Shown piece by piece: positions 34,084 through 43,947 of a stretch of DNA of 64,000 nucleotides. The notes beneath the pieces were generated by a model. That model searched no databases, had not been told where the DNA came from, and saw only the letters and a program-made list of their open reading frames with translations. The DNA comes from an uncultured Alphaproteobacteria bacterium (GTDB lineage Bacteria; Pseudomonadota; Alphaproteobacteria; Rhodospirillales; Rhodospirillaceae). Location of the stretch: contig LT599022.1 of the NCBI GenBank assembly GCA_900079695.1, positions 78,222 to 142,221 of the forward strand. The letters are read 5' to 3'. The position numbers and the translations under genes were made by a program. Every line of letters starts with the position of its first letter. Position 1 is the stretch's first letter.

Positions 34084-35673
34084 ATGCCCACCGTCTTTCG
34101 CGTCTGTCGCACCGAATCTTCCCGTTACGCCGCCCTCACCGGGGCGGGGGACTCGCTTTACGCGCATCACGGCGCGATCGCCGCGGCCCTGCGCGCGGCG
34201 TTGCCCGAGACCACCGCGCAACTGTTCGCGCGTCCGGTGCCCTCGGCGGATGGCGCGTGGACCGATTGGACCACCGAACTCCACGGCCAGCCGCAGTCGC
34301 TCGCCGCCTTGCCGCCCGAGGCGCAGGCGCAGGCGAAGGCCGCGCTGGCCGAGCGCCTCGCCGCGGTGCGCGCGCTCGGCGGCCGCGCCGAAAACGCCGG
34401 TCTCGCCGACCTGATTCGCCGCGCCGCCGTCGACCCGGGCGTCGAGCAGGTCTACGTGATCAACGGCCAGCCGGTGATCGTGGGCTGGGGCAACGCCGGA
34501 GTCGGCGCGGTTCCGCCGGTTCCGCCGCCGGTCGCGCCGGTCGCGGCGGCGGCGGGTGGCGGGCGGCGCTGGTGGCGGTGGTTGCTCGGCCTGCTGTTGC
34601 TGTTGGCGCTGATCGCGGCCGTTCTGCTGGTGTTGCGCCGCTGCGAGCCCGAACCGCCGCCGCCGCCCGCCGCCGAGGAGCCGAAGGCGCCCGAGCCGCC
34701 GCCGGCGGAAGACCTTTCCGACCTCAAGGCGCGCATCGCCGCCGCCGAGGCGGAGCTGAAGCGCCGCCTCGAAGATTGCAAGCCGCCGGACGCACCGAAG
34801 CCGGTCGAGCCGCCCAAGGCGGTGGAGCCGCCCAAGGTCGAGGCGCCGAAGCCGGTGGAACCGCCCAAGGTCGAGCCGCCGAAGCCGGAGCCGAAGCCCG
34901 CGCCGAAGCCGAAGCCGGTGGAGCCGAAGCCCACGCCGCCCGCCGCCAAGCCGGAGCCGCCGGTCGCCAAGCCCGCCGAACCGCCGCCGCAGAAACAGGC
35001 CGCTTGCCCGCTGCCGCGTGCGGAATGGGACCGGCCCGAGGTGATGCTGATGCTCGATGGCTCGGGATCGATGCGGCTGCCGAGCTCGATGTCCGACGAT
35101 CAGGTGCGCTCGTTGATTCAGCGCGCGATGCGCGGCGACCGGGGGGCGTTCGCGCAGCTGCAGGGCTATTCCGGCGGTGCGGGATCGCGGCTCCAGGCGG
35201 CGAAGGACGCGGTCAAGGGCGTGGTGCAGCAGATGCCGGGCGACGTCGACATCGGTCTTCTGGTGTTCGGCCGCTGCGAAGGTACCGACAATTTCAAGTT
35301 CTTCTCTCCGGCGCAGCGCGGCGCGTTGCTCGGGCAGGTCGACGGCATTCAGCCGCGCGAGGGCACGCCGCTCGCGCGCGGGCTCGAACGCTCGGGCAAC
35401 ATGCTCGACGGCGTGTCGGTTCCCGGGGTGATCGTGGTCGTGACCGACGGATCGGACAGTTGCGGCGGGGATCCCTGCGCGGTCGCCAGGGCCTTGAAAC
35501 GCAAGAAGCCGAACCTCAAGATCAACGTCATCGGCGTGGACGGCTCGGGCAACGGCAAATGCATGGCCGAGGCCACCGGGGGCCGGTTCCTGACGCCGCG
35601 CCAGGGGCAGTCGTGGCGCGACCTGTTGATGGACGCCACCGAGCAGAAGCCGTTGCCGCCCGGCTGCAAGTAA
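34084..35673 (+). CDS. SrfA-like membrane protein with VWA domain
   Basis: 529-residue protein, first of six same-direction genes. Residues 1-140 form a cytosolic domain shared with the next gene product (ending VYVINGQPVIVGWG). A transmembrane helix WWRWLLGLLLLLALIAAVLL spans about 163-187. A short coiled-coil-like stretch and about 100 residues of Pro/Lys/Glu repeats follow, then a von Willebrand A domain from about 318 with an intact metal site (LDGSGSM; later VVVTDGSDSCGGD). The VWA domain would be periplasmic if the helix inserts N-in. VWA domains bind proteins through a metal ion. Function unknown. Confidence 0.75.
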   Translation: MPTVFRVCRTESSRYAALTGAGDSLYAHHGAIAAALRAALPETTAQLFARPVPSADGAWTDWTTELHGQPQSLAALPPEAQAQAKAALAERLAAVRALGGRAENAGLADLIRRAAVDPGVEQVYVINGQPVIVGWGNAGVGAVPPVPPPVAPVAAAAGGGRRWWRWLLGLLLLLALIAAVLLVLRRCEPEPPPPPAAEEPKAPEPPPAEDLSDLKARIAAAEAELKRRLEDCKPPDAPKPVEPPKAVEPPKVEAPKPVEPPKVEPPKPEPKPAPKPKPVEPKPTPPAAKPEPPVAKPAEPPPQKQAACPLPRAEWDRPEVMLMLDGSGSMRLPSSMSDDQVRSLIQRAMRGDRGAFAQLQGYSGGAGSRLQAAKDAVKGVVQQMPGDVDIGLLVFGRCEGTDNFKFFSPAQRGALLGQVDGIQPREGTPLARGLERSGNMLDGVSVPGVIVVVTDGSDSCGGDPCAVARALKRKKPNLKINVIGVDGSGNGKCMAEATGGRFLTPRQGQSWRDLLMDATEQKPLPPGCK

Positions 35674-35702
35674 GAGACACGAAGGGTTGGGGAGACCGAG
35701 AC

Positions 35703-37103
35703 ATGGCATCCGAGTCCGGGCCGCTTCTGCGTTCCGCCCGTCTGCGCGATTTCAACGCCCTGGGCAGCGTCGGCCGCCCGGTGTTCGCCTCCGCGCCGCA
35801 GATCCGCGCCACCCTGCGCCGCCAGATGGGGGCGGAGGTGGCGGCGATGCTGGCGATTCCGCAGATCGGCGAATCCGGCGAGAGCGTCGACTGGTACGCT
35901 CCCGAGGGCGGACTGGTGGTGCCGTGGTCGGCGGCCGCGCCGGAGGAACGCGAAGCGATGCGGATCGCGCTTCAGGGCGCGCGCGAGAAGCTGGCGGCCC
36001 ATGCCGAAACCCTCGGCCGCCAGCTCGACGCGCGGCCCGCCGCCACCGCCGACGATTTCGAGGTGTACGCGCGCCTGCTGCCGCACGTGCTGCGCATCCC
36101 CGACGAGAACCACATCTACAGCGTCGACGGCAAGCCGGTGGTGACCTTCTGGGGCTTCACCGCGCCCGGCCTGCCGGAAGCCGATCCGATCCGCGACCTG
36201 ATGCCGGCGGCGGTCGCCGCCGCGCCCGCCGGTCCGCCCCGGGTGGCGCCGCCGGTGCTCGACCCGGTTCCCGCGTCGCGGCCGTGGTGGCGCTGGCTGC
36301 TGTGGCTGCTGCTGCTCCTGCTGGCGCTCGGCCTGCTGTTGTGGCTGCTGCGCGGCTGCGCGCCCGAGGTGCTGCCGCCCGCGCTGCGCCCGTCCGAGGT
36401 GGTGGTGCCGGTCGAGCCCGATCGTCCCGGCGGCACGGTGGCGGTGCCGGGAGTCGAGGTCCCCGGCGTGGTGGTGCCGGGGGTGACGGTGCCGGGCGCG
36501 ACCGGAGTCGCTCCGGGAGCCGCGACCACGCCCGAGGGCGCGCCCGCGCCCGGCGTGACGACGCCACCCGACGCCGCTCAACCCGTTCCGCCTGAGCCCG
36601 AAGCCCAGGCCGATCGGCCGCCGCAGCCGGATGCCGCGTCGCCCGACGCCGCCCAGCCGCCTCCGCCGCAGCCGGACGCGCAGTCGCCGCAGGAGGTTCC
36701 GCCGCCGCAGCCGGGGGCGTCGCCTAAGCCGGAAACCCCGCTGACGATCCCGCCGGAGGCGCAGACGTCGGGCAGCACCGACTTCCTCAACGGTACCTGG
36801 ACCTCGCGCGGCGGGGTGATGGACGAACGTACCGGCCTGCCGGTGGTGGTGCAGTACGGTTTCGAGAACGGCAAGGGCACGGTCACCATCACCCGCCCCG
36901 ACGGCACCGTATGCAAGGGCGGGAGCGCGGCGCGGATGCAGGGCGGCAAGCTGGTGATCACCGGCGAGGACGCGGTGCGCTGCAACGACGGCTCCGCCTA
37001 CGCCCGTACCGACGTGACCTGCGCGCCGGGGGCGGATGGCCGCGCCCGCTGCACCGCCAAACCCGCCCAGGGGCCGGAGTATTCGGTGGACATGGGCCGG
37101 TAG
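35703..37103 (+). CDS. SrfA-like single-pass membrane protein
   Basis: 466-residue protein with the same N-terminal domain as its neighbour (WYAPEGGLVVPWSAAAPEE, ending IYSVDGKPVVTFWG), a transmembrane helix at about 195-220 (WWRWLLWLLLLLLALGLLLW), about 130 residues rich in Pro, Val and Gly, and a small C-terminal beta-rich domain from about 355 (GTWTSRGGVMDERTGLPV) with paired cysteines. The position before srfB matches SrfA in the Salmonella srfABC order. It starts 29 bases after the previous gene. Role unknown; the C-terminal domain probably sits in the periplasm. Confidence 0.7.
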   Translation: MASESGPLLRSARLRDFNALGSVGRPVFASAPQIRATLRRQMGAEVAAMLAIPQIGESGESVDWYAPEGGLVVPWSAAAPEEREAMRIALQGAREKLAAHAETLGRQLDARPAATADDFEVYARLLPHVLRIPDENHIYSVDGKPVVTFWGFTAPGLPEADPIRDLMPAAVAAAPAGPPRVAPPVLDPVPASRPWWRWLLWLLLLLLALGLLLWLLRGCAPEVLPPALRPSEVVVPVEPDRPGGTVAVPGVEVPGVVVPGVTVPGATGVAPGAATTPEGAPAPGVTTPPDAAQPVPPEPEAQADRPPQPDAASPDAAQPPPPQPDAQSPQEVPPPQPGASPKPETPLTIPPEAQTSGSTDFLNGTWTSRGGVMDERTGLPVVVQYGFENGKGTVTITRPDGTVCKGGSAARMQGGKLVITGEDAVRCNDGSAYARTDVTCAPGADGRARCTAKPAQGPEYSVDMGR

Positions 37104-37172
37104 GATGGCGACGATAGGAAACTTTGCGCTAAGTCCTTGCCGAATCACGGCGGGAGCGATTGGGGCGGAACC

Positions 37173-40154
37173 ATGCTGGCGAAACTGATCCGGTTCGAAG
37201 ACGAAGCGACGCTGATCATGCGGTCGGGGGTCCAGTTCATGGACTTCGGCCTCGGGCTCGACCCGCGCCGCGAGGAGCCCGGGCAGTTCGCCCGCCGCTC
37301 CGACGGTTCCGCCGGTCTGGTGCGGCTCGACTACGACGCCGAGACCGACCGCTACCTCCACCCCAACACCCACGCCGTCGCCGCCCCGGTCGCCGATCTC
37401 GAAACCCCGCTGGCGGAGAGCCTCGAGTTGTTCGCCGACGTCTGGCTGCCGGTGCCGTTCCTCCGGCTTCAGGCCAACGCCTTCGTGCAGGGGCCGCGCA
37501 ACTGGGCGCGGGCGCGGGTGGTGCCGCTGGCGGAAGGCGAGGACGCCGAGGGCGGCAACAGCCATCGCGTGGTGCTCGCCTTCGATACGGCGGTGAGCGA
37601 CGACGGCGTCGCGGGCGCGGCTTACCTTTCGCCCACCCTCGCCGACGTCGACGGCGGGGCGAAGTTCGCGCTGTCGTGGAAGGGCGAGGACCTCGGCTGG
37701 TTTCTCGACCAGCCGTGGGTCGAGGGCTGGCTGAAGGAGCTCTATGCCGAGGCGATGGAGCGCCGCCGCGCCACGCGCGAGGAGATCGTCGAGGAGATCG
37801 AACTCCGCCGCCATTTCGCCCATTATCTCAACGTTCTGTGGTTCCTCGGCGCGAAGGTGCGGCCGCCGCGGGTGAAGCTCCTCTCCGCCCGCAAGGACGA
37901 CGTGCACAAGCCGATCCCGGTCGACATGGTGCTGGACGTCGGCAATTCGCGCACCTGCGGCATTCTCGTCGAGGACCATCCGCAGGAGGGCAACGGCCTT
38001 TCCACCCGCTACGAACTCGAACTGCGCGACCTCAGCCACCCGCACCGGGTCTACGCCGAGCCGTTCGAGAGCCGCGTCGAGTTCGCCGAGGCGGTGTTCG
38101 GCAAGGTCGACTTCTCGGTGCTGTCGGGCCGCAACGATGCGTTCCGCTGGCCGACCATCGCGCGCGTCGGCGCCGAGGCCGCGCGCCTCGCCGCGCGCCG
38201 CCGCGGCACCGAGGGCGCGACCGGCCTGTCCAGCCCGAAGCGGTATCTGTGGGACGAGAAGCGCTTCGAACCCGGCTGGCGCTTCAACGACAGTTTCAAC
38301 AAGTCGGAAACCGAGCCGCTCGCCACCGCCTCGCCGTTCGGCGACCTCATCGACGAAACCGGCGAGGCGCTGTTCAGCCTGCCGCCGGAACGGCAGATCC
38401 AGGTGTTCATGCCGCACTATCAGCGCTCGTCGCTGATGACCTTCATGCTCGCGGAAATCCTGGTGCAGGCGCTCAGCCAGATGAACAGCCCGAGCCAGCG
38501 GATGAAGCTTTCCCACGCCAACCTGCCGCGGCAGTTGCGCTCGGTGATCCTCACCGTGCCGCCGTCGATGCCGCTGCCGGAACGGCAGATCTTCGAGGAG
38601 CGGATGCGCCAGGCGATCGGCCTGGTGTGGAAGGCGTTCGGCTGGCATCCGGTCGATCCCGACATCGAAACCTCGGCCGAGCTGGCGTGGCCGCCGCTGC
38701 CCTCCTACCACGCGCGCTGGGACGAGGCGACCTGCGCCCAGGTCGTCTACCTGTTCTCCGAGACCGTCAACCACTTCGGCGGGCGGCCGGAGGAGTTCTT
38801 CCGCGTCTTCCGCCGCAAGCGGCCGGGCGACCCGGGGCGCTCGCTGCGGATCGCCTCGATCGACATCGGCGGCGGCACCACCGATCTCGTGGTCTGCGAC
38901 TACCGCCTCGACGAAGGCCGGGGCGGCAACGTTTCGATCGTGCCGGAACAGACCTTCCGCGACGGCTTCAAGGTCGCGGGCGACGACATCCTGCTCGACG
39001 TGATCCAGAAGATGGTGGTGCCCTGCATCCGCGAGGCGCTGGTCGCGGCGGGGGTGGCCGAGCCCGATCCGCTGCTCTCGACCCTGATCGGGTCGGAGGC
39101 CGGGATCGTCCAGGACATGGTGCTGCGCCAGCAGCTCACGCTCCAGGTGCTGCACCCTCTCGGCCTTGCGCTCCTCAAGGCCTACGAGCGCTTCGATCCG
39201 CTCACCGGCGGCGAAACCGCGATCCTGACCTTCGCCGAGGCGCTCGCCGGGCGCGATGCGCCCTCGCCGGAGGTGCTGGGCTACTTCACCAAGGGGGTGC
39301 GCCGCGCCGCGCCCGGCGTGCCGGATTTCGACCTGATGCAGGTACGCCTGCCGTTCGACATGGCGCTGCTGCACCGCCTGTTCGTCACCGACAAGATGGA
39401 GATCGGCAAGACCATCCGCGCGCTGTGCGAGGTCGTCTACCTCTACGATTGCGACGTGCTGCTGCTCTCCGGCCGCCCCTCCTGCCTGCCGGGGGTTCAG
39501 GCGCTGTTCCGCGGCCTGCTCGCGCTGCCGCCGGACCGGGTGGTGCCGCTGCACCACTACCGCACCGGCAACTGGTATCCGTTCCACAAGGGCGGGCGCA
39601 TCGAGGACCCCAAGACCACCGCCGCGGTGGGGGCGATGCTGTGCGTGCTGGGGCAGGGGCGGATTCCGAACTTCTTCTTCCGCGCCAACGTCTTCCGCAT
39701 GTATTCCACGGTCCGTAACATCGGCTTGATGGACCAGAACATGACGATCAAGGACGCCGACGTCTATTACCGCGACGTCGACTTCGACGATCCGGACTGG
39801 GACTTCCCGCAGGACGTCGGCTTCGAGGTGCGCGGCCGGATGATCCTCGGCTTCCGCCAGCTCGACGCGGCGCGCTGGGGCGCGAGCCCGCTCTACATCA
39901 TCGAGTTCGCGGGCGGCGACGAGAACGCCGCGCGCCGCGCGCTCTACGGTGACGCCGGGGCGGGCGGGGTGCTTCAGGTCAAGCTCGCGCGCAAGCGTCG
40001 CGGCAAGGTCGACCGGCCGGTGCTGTCCGAGGTGTCGCTGGCGGGCGGCGGCCCGGTCAACCGCAACGCGCTCACCATCGGGCTCTATACCCTGCCGGTC
40101 CACGGCGCCGGGGTCTACAGCCACTGGCTCGACACCGGCAGCGTGATCCGCTGA
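37173..40154 (+). CDS. srfB: SrfB-family protein with actin/Hsp70-type ATPase motifs
   Basis: 993-residue member of the SrfB family, named from a SsrB-regulated Salmonella gene. What the sequence shows is a large ATPase of the actin/Hsp70 type: phosphate-1 VDMVLDVGNSRTCGILVE near residue 250, phosphate-2 IASIDIGGGTTDLVVCDY near 560, and an adenosine-type motif LLLSGRPSCLPGVQALF near 765. It could polymerise or act as a chaperone-like switch; neither is shown for the family as far as I know. The ATG at 37173 follows GGGGCGG; a TTG at 37137 is an alternative. Confidence 0.85.
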   Translation: MLAKLIRFEDEATLIMRSGVQFMDFGLGLDPRREEPGQFARRSDGSAGLVRLDYDAETDRYLHPNTHAVAAPVADLETPLAESLELFADVWLPVPFLRLQANAFVQGPRNWARARVVPLAEGEDAEGGNSHRVVLAFDTAVSDDGVAGAAYLSPTLADVDGGAKFALSWKGEDLGWFLDQPWVEGWLKELYAEAMERRRATREEIVEEIELRRHFAHYLNVLWFLGAKVRPPRVKLLSARKDDVHKPIPVDMVLDVGNSRTCGILVEDHPQEGNGLSTRYELELRDLSHPHRVYAEPFESRVEFAEAVFGKVDFSVLSGRNDAFRWPTIARVGAEAARLAARRRGTEGATGLSSPKRYLWDEKRFEPGWRFNDSFNKSETEPLATASPFGDLIDETGEALFSLPPERQIQVFMPHYQRSSLMTFMLAEILVQALSQMNSPSQRMKLSHANLPRQLRSVILTVPPSMPLPERQIFEERMRQAIGLVWKAFGWHPVDPDIETSAELAWPPLPSYHARWDEATCAQVVYLFSETVNHFGGRPEEFFRVFRRKRPGDPGRSLRIASIDIGGGTTDLVVCDYRLDEGRGGNVSIVPEQTFRDGFKVAGDDILLDVIQKMVVPCIREALVAAGVAEPDPLLSTLIGSEAGIVQDMVLRQQLTLQVLHPLGLALLKAYERFDPLTGGETAILTFAEALAGRDAPSPEVLGYFTKGVRRAAPGVPDFDLMQVRLPFDMALLHRLFVTDKMEIGKTIRALCEVVYLYDCDVLLLSGRPSCLPGVQALFRGLLALPPDRVVPLHHYRTGNWYPFHKGGRIEDPKTTAAVGAMLCVLGQGRIPNFFFRANVFRMYSTVRNIGLMDQNMTIKDADVYYRDVDFDDPDWDFPQDVGFEVRGRMILGFRQLDAARWGASPLYIIEFAGGDENAARRALYGDAGAGGVLQVKLARKRRGKVDRPVLSEVSLAGGGPVNRNALTIGLYTLPVHGAGVYSHWLDTGSVIR

Positions 40155-40170
40155 GCGAGGAGAGGGGAAC

Positions 40171-42816
40171 ATGGCGACCTCGGACAATCTCATCGGCCGT
40201 TGCGACGGCGTGGTGACGGGCGCGGGCGAGGCGATCGACTGGATCGAGACGGTGCGGCGCGACAGCCCCACCCTCGACAAGGACGCCGACGGATTCATTC
40301 AGGGCCTGCGCCGCCACCGCAACCTCGCCCGCCGCCTCGGCGCGGCGGCGGCGCGGCCGATGGCGGTGGGGTTCTTCGGACTTTCGCAGGCGGGCAAGTC
40401 GTATCTGATCTCGGCGCTGGCGCGGGCGGAAAACGGCGCGGTCGAAACGATCATGGACGGCCACCGCCTCAACTTCATCAGCCACGTCAATCCGCCCGGC
40501 TCGGGCAAGGAGGCGACCGGCATCGTCACCCGCTTCACCCGCCAGCCGGGGCAGGGTCCGGCGGGGTTTCCGGTGGCGCTGTCGCTGCTGTCCGAGGCCG
40601 ACCTCGTCAAGATCATCGGCAACACCTACTTCCTCGATTTCGACCCGCAGAAGGTCGCCTACGCGGTTGATCACGACCGTCTCTCCGCCCACCTCGCGCC
40701 GCTGAAGAAGCGCGCCCAGGCGCGCCCCACCGGCGGCATGAGCGCCGACGACGTGGTCGACGTGATGGACTACTTCCGCAAGCGGTTCGCCAATTCGGTG
40801 AAGCCGTTCGAGGCGGAGTTCTGGCCCGCGGCGATCCGCCTCGCGCCGCTGCTCGCCCCCGAGGACCGCGCGCAGCTGTTCGCGCCGCTGTGGGGCGAGG
40901 TGCCGGAGCTGGTGGCCGCCTACCTGCGGCTGCGCCAGGGGCTCGCCCGGCTCGGGCACGCGCCGCAGGCGTTCGCGGAACTCGGCGCGCTGGTGAAGCC
41001 CGACGGCCAGGGCGGCTTCACCCAGGCCGACAGCATCATGAACGTCGACATGCTCGCCCGCCTCGGGCGCGACGACGCCGACACCGTCGCGGTGGTTCCG
41101 GTGATCGGCGGCGAGGTCGCATCGTCGGTGGCGGTGCCGCGTTCGCTGCTGGCGGCGCTGTCGCGCGAGATGGCGTTCGGGCTCGCCGAGCCGCCGGAGG
41201 CGAGCCTCCTCGAAACCGTCGATCTTCTCGACTTTCCCGGCTATCGCGGGCGGCTCAAGGTCGCCAATCTCAAGGAGGCGGCCGAGCGCCTGGAACAGCG
41301 CGACCCGGTGGCGGAGTTGATCCTGCGCGGCAAGGTCGCCTACCTGTTCGAGCGCTACACCGAAGACCAGGAGATGAACGTCCTGGTGATGTGCACGCCG
41401 TCGCACAAGCAGTCGGACGTCAACGATCTCGGCCCGGCGCTCGACGCCTGGATCGCCGCGACCCAGGGCGAGACGCCGGAGGAGCGCGCCCGCCGCCTGG
41501 CCGGGCTGGTGTGGGCGATCACGATGTTCGACATGCGCCTCGCGCCCCGGCCCGACGAAACCGAGGACCTGATCCGCACCGGCTGGCCGGGGATGATCAA
41601 GCTCGCGCTGCTGGAGAAGTTCGAGCCGTTCGAGTGGGTCGGCAAGTGGGCGCCGCAGCGGCCGTTCGACAACCTGTTCCTGGTGCGCAAGCCGGGCATG
41701 GCGGCGGGGGTGATCCGCACCGACGGCCGCTTCGAGACCGGCGTCGAGCCGAACCAGGAGGGGCGTCTCGCGCTGCTGCGCCGCACCTTCCTCGCCGAGC
41801 CGCTGGTGCGGCGGCACGTCGCCGACGCCGAGGCGAAGTGGGACGCGATGATGGCGCTCGACGACGGCGGCATGGGCGCGCTGGTCGCCTATCTCGAACG
41901 GGTAGCGCGGCCCGAGGTCAAGCGCGAGCGCATCGCCGAGCGCATCGACGCGATGGTGAAGAGCATCGTCGAGCAGGAAGTCGGCCGCTACTATCGCAGC
42001 GGCGGCGAGGACGAGGTGCGGCGCAAGACCGAGGCGGCGGCGCGCGTCGTCGCCGCGCTGAAGCCGCGCGCGCATCTTCTCGGCGAACTGCTGGCGATGA
42101 TGCAGCCGAGCACCGAGCACGTCCGCGCCCTCTACCTGCGCGCCGAGGCCGAGGCGGTGGAAACGGCGGCGGAAACGCCGGTGGTGAGCAACGGCTTCAT
42201 CAGCCTCGATCTCGACGCGCCCGCGGCGGGCTTCGACCTGCCCACCGAACGCGGCGCCGCGCCGTTCGCGCGGCTGCTGCTTTCCGACTGGCAGCGGCAG
42301 TTGCGCGGCCTGCCGGATTCGCTCGACGTCCACCGCTTCTTCGATCTGCCGAAGGACATCCTCCATATCGTGGTGTCGGAGATCGTCACCGGCGCGAAGG
42401 GCGCGAACGTCGAGCGCGACCTGATCGCCCTTCTCTCGGACGCCGAGGAGCGCGCGGGCACCACCCGCGCCCGGCTCGCCGATCAACAGGCGCTGGTGGC
42501 GTTGTCGGTGATCGCGGAATATGTCGACACCCTCGGCTTTCTCGACCAGCCGGAGGAGAAGCGGCCGAAATCCACCGCGATCTCCGGCCGCAAGGTGTTC
42601 GCCCCGCCGCCGCCCGTGACCGGCATGCCGAAGCTCGCCGAGCGGCCGCTCAACTACCCGGCGATCCGTATCCTCGACTGGCTCGACGCCTTCACCGCCG
42701 TCGCGATCGGCAACGCCGGACGCGACGAGGGGGTGGAGATCGGCCCCGAACAGAACCTGCGCCTCGGCGCGATCCTCAAGACGATCGCGGGCGCGACCGA
42801 GAAGGAGACGCACTGA
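40171..42816 (+). CDS. srfC: SrfC-family P-loop protein (putative virulence factor family)
   Basis: 881-residue SrfC-like protein. A Walker A motif, GFFGLSQAGKSYLISALA, is at about residues 66-83, and ETVDLLDFPGYRGR near 350 looks like the D-x-x-G switch of a GTPase. The rest is long and mostly helical, which suggests a dynamin- or septin-like mechanical GTPase rather than a small G protein; this is inference. Starts 16 bases after srfB with GGAGAGGGG upstream. Its stop is one base from the next ATG. Confidence 0.82.
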   Translation: MATSDNLIGRCDGVVTGAGEAIDWIETVRRDSPTLDKDADGFIQGLRRHRNLARRLGAAAARPMAVGFFGLSQAGKSYLISALARAENGAVETIMDGHRLNFISHVNPPGSGKEATGIVTRFTRQPGQGPAGFPVALSLLSEADLVKIIGNTYFLDFDPQKVAYAVDHDRLSAHLAPLKKRAQARPTGGMSADDVVDVMDYFRKRFANSVKPFEAEFWPAAIRLAPLLAPEDRAQLFAPLWGEVPELVAAYLRLRQGLARLGHAPQAFAELGALVKPDGQGGFTQADSIMNVDMLARLGRDDADTVAVVPVIGGEVASSVAVPRSLLAALSREMAFGLAEPPEASLLETVDLLDFPGYRGRLKVANLKEAAERLEQRDPVAELILRGKVAYLFERYTEDQEMNVLVMCTPSHKQSDVNDLGPALDAWIAATQGETPEERARRLAGLVWAITMFDMRLAPRPDETEDLIRTGWPGMIKLALLEKFEPFEWVGKWAPQRPFDNLFLVRKPGMAAGVIRTDGRFETGVEPNQEGRLALLRRTFLAEPLVRRHVADAEAKWDAMMALDDGGMGALVAYLERVARPEVKRERIAERIDAMVKSIVEQEVGRYYRSGGEDEVRRKTEAAARVVAALKPRAHLLGELLAMMQPSTEHVRALYLRAEAEAVETAAETPVVSNGFISLDLDAPAAGFDLPTERGAAPFARLLLSDWQRQLRGLPDSLDVHRFFDLPKDILHIVVSEIVTGAKGANVERDLIALLSDAEERAGTTRARLADQQALVALSVIAEYVDTLGFLDQPEEKRPKSTAISGRKVFAPPPPVTGMPKLAERPLNYPAIRILDWLDAFTAVAIGNAGRDEGVEIGPEQNLRLGAILKTIAGATEKETH

Positions 42817-42817
42817 G

Positions 42818-43936
42818 ATGCCGCTACGCATGGAACTGGTTCCCGACCCGGCGCGCGGACCGGGGCACGGGATTCTCCGCATCGTCGGGCTTTCGCCCGC
42901 GGCGGCGGGGCGGCTCGCGATCGTGGTGCAGCGCAACCAGGGCACCGAAACCTTCCTCGGCGAAGGCGGCCGCTGGACCACCCAGCCGGTCACGCATCTG
43001 GTCGGCGAGGCCGGGCGCGAGGCCTCGGGCGAGGCGACCGTCGGTCTCGGGCCGGACCTCGTCGACCCGATCGCCACCCTGCCGCCCAACTGCATGGTGA
43101 TGTTCACCGTGGAGGCGGACGGCGCGAAGGATCAGGGGCGCGTCGCGGTGCGCGGGCTGATGCCCTCGGCGGCGGCGGGCGCGGGGGCGGAGAACGGCCC
43201 GGCGGTGGTGCGCCACGAGGAGCCGCTGACGGTGGCGGATCCGGAGCCCGATCCTCTGCCCGAGCCCGAACCGGAGCCGGTGCTGGTGGCGGAATACGAA
43301 CCGCTGGTGCCGGATCCGGCGCATCTGATCGACGAACCGAAGAAGAAGATGTCGCCCGGGGTGATCGGTCTCGGCGCGGTGCTGGTGCTGATCCTGCTCG
43401 CGGGCGGGTGGTACTTCGCCGGTCTGCCGCCGTTCGGCAAGGGGCTGGAAGCGCCGCAGCCGCCTGCCGAAACCCCGGTGGCGACGCCCGCCGTCCGGCC
43501 GCCCGCCGACGGTCCGATCGACAGTCGCGACGCGCTGTCTCGCTATCTCGCCACCGATCCCGCCGCCGACGCGGCGGTGGCGAAGGCGAAGGAACTGGCC
43601 GGGCAGGGCCGGCTCGATTTCGCGATGCTGGTCTACCAGTACGCCTCCCGCCTCGGTTCGGCGGAGGCGTCGCTGGCGCTCGGCCATATGTACGACCCCG
43701 ACACCTGGAGCAAGGCCGCGAGCCCGATGGACAAGCCCGACGCGGAAACCGCCGCGTACTGGTACGAACCGGCGGCGCAGGCGGGCAACGTCGAGGCGCA
43801 GCGCCGTCTTGGCAAGATTCTTCTCGACCTGCCGCAGGGCGGCGCGGGCAACCGCGACAAGGCGAAGGATTGGCTCGGCAAAGCCGCCGCGCAGGGCGAC
43901 GCCGAGGCCAAGGCTCTGCTGGAACAGGCGAAATAG
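42818..43936 (+). CDS. Single-pass membrane protein with Sel1-like repeats
   Basis: 372-residue protein. An N-terminal region of about 120 residues without known motifs is followed by an acidic Pro/Glu linker, a transmembrane helix at about 178-203 (VIGLGAVLVLILLAGGWYFA), another linker, and C-terminal Sel1-type TPR repeats (AEASLALGHMYDPD, AAYWYEPAAQAGNVEAQRRL, AKDWLGKAAAQGDAEAKALL). Sel1 repeats mediate protein contacts, here on the periplasmic side. The tight one-base spacing to srfC argues that it works with SrfB and SrfC. Confidence 0.78.
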   Translation: MPLRMELVPDPARGPGHGILRIVGLSPAAAGRLAIVVQRNQGTETFLGEGGRWTTQPVTHLVGEAGREASGEATVGLGPDLVDPIATLPPNCMVMFTVEADGAKDQGRVAVRGLMPSAAAGAGAENGPAVVRHEEPLTVADPEPDPLPEPEPEPVLVAEYEPLVPDPAHLIDEPKKKMSPGVIGLGAVLVLILLAGGWYFAGLPPFGKGLEAPQPPAETPVATPAVRPPADGPIDSRDALSRYLATDPAADAAVAKAKELAGQGRLDFAMLVYQYASRLGSAEASLALGHMYDPDTWSKAASPMDKPDAETAAYWYEPAAQAGNVEAQRRLGKILLDLPQGGAGNRDKAKDWLGKAAAQGDAEAKALLEQAK

Positions 43937-43947
43937 GAGGTTACGCG

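Noticed and set aside
35349..40298. 1649-codon minus-strand open frame opposite the srf-like genes
   Set aside because: Antisense shadow of VWA, SrfA-like and SrfB genes; composition is the mirror of high third-position GC, with no domain.
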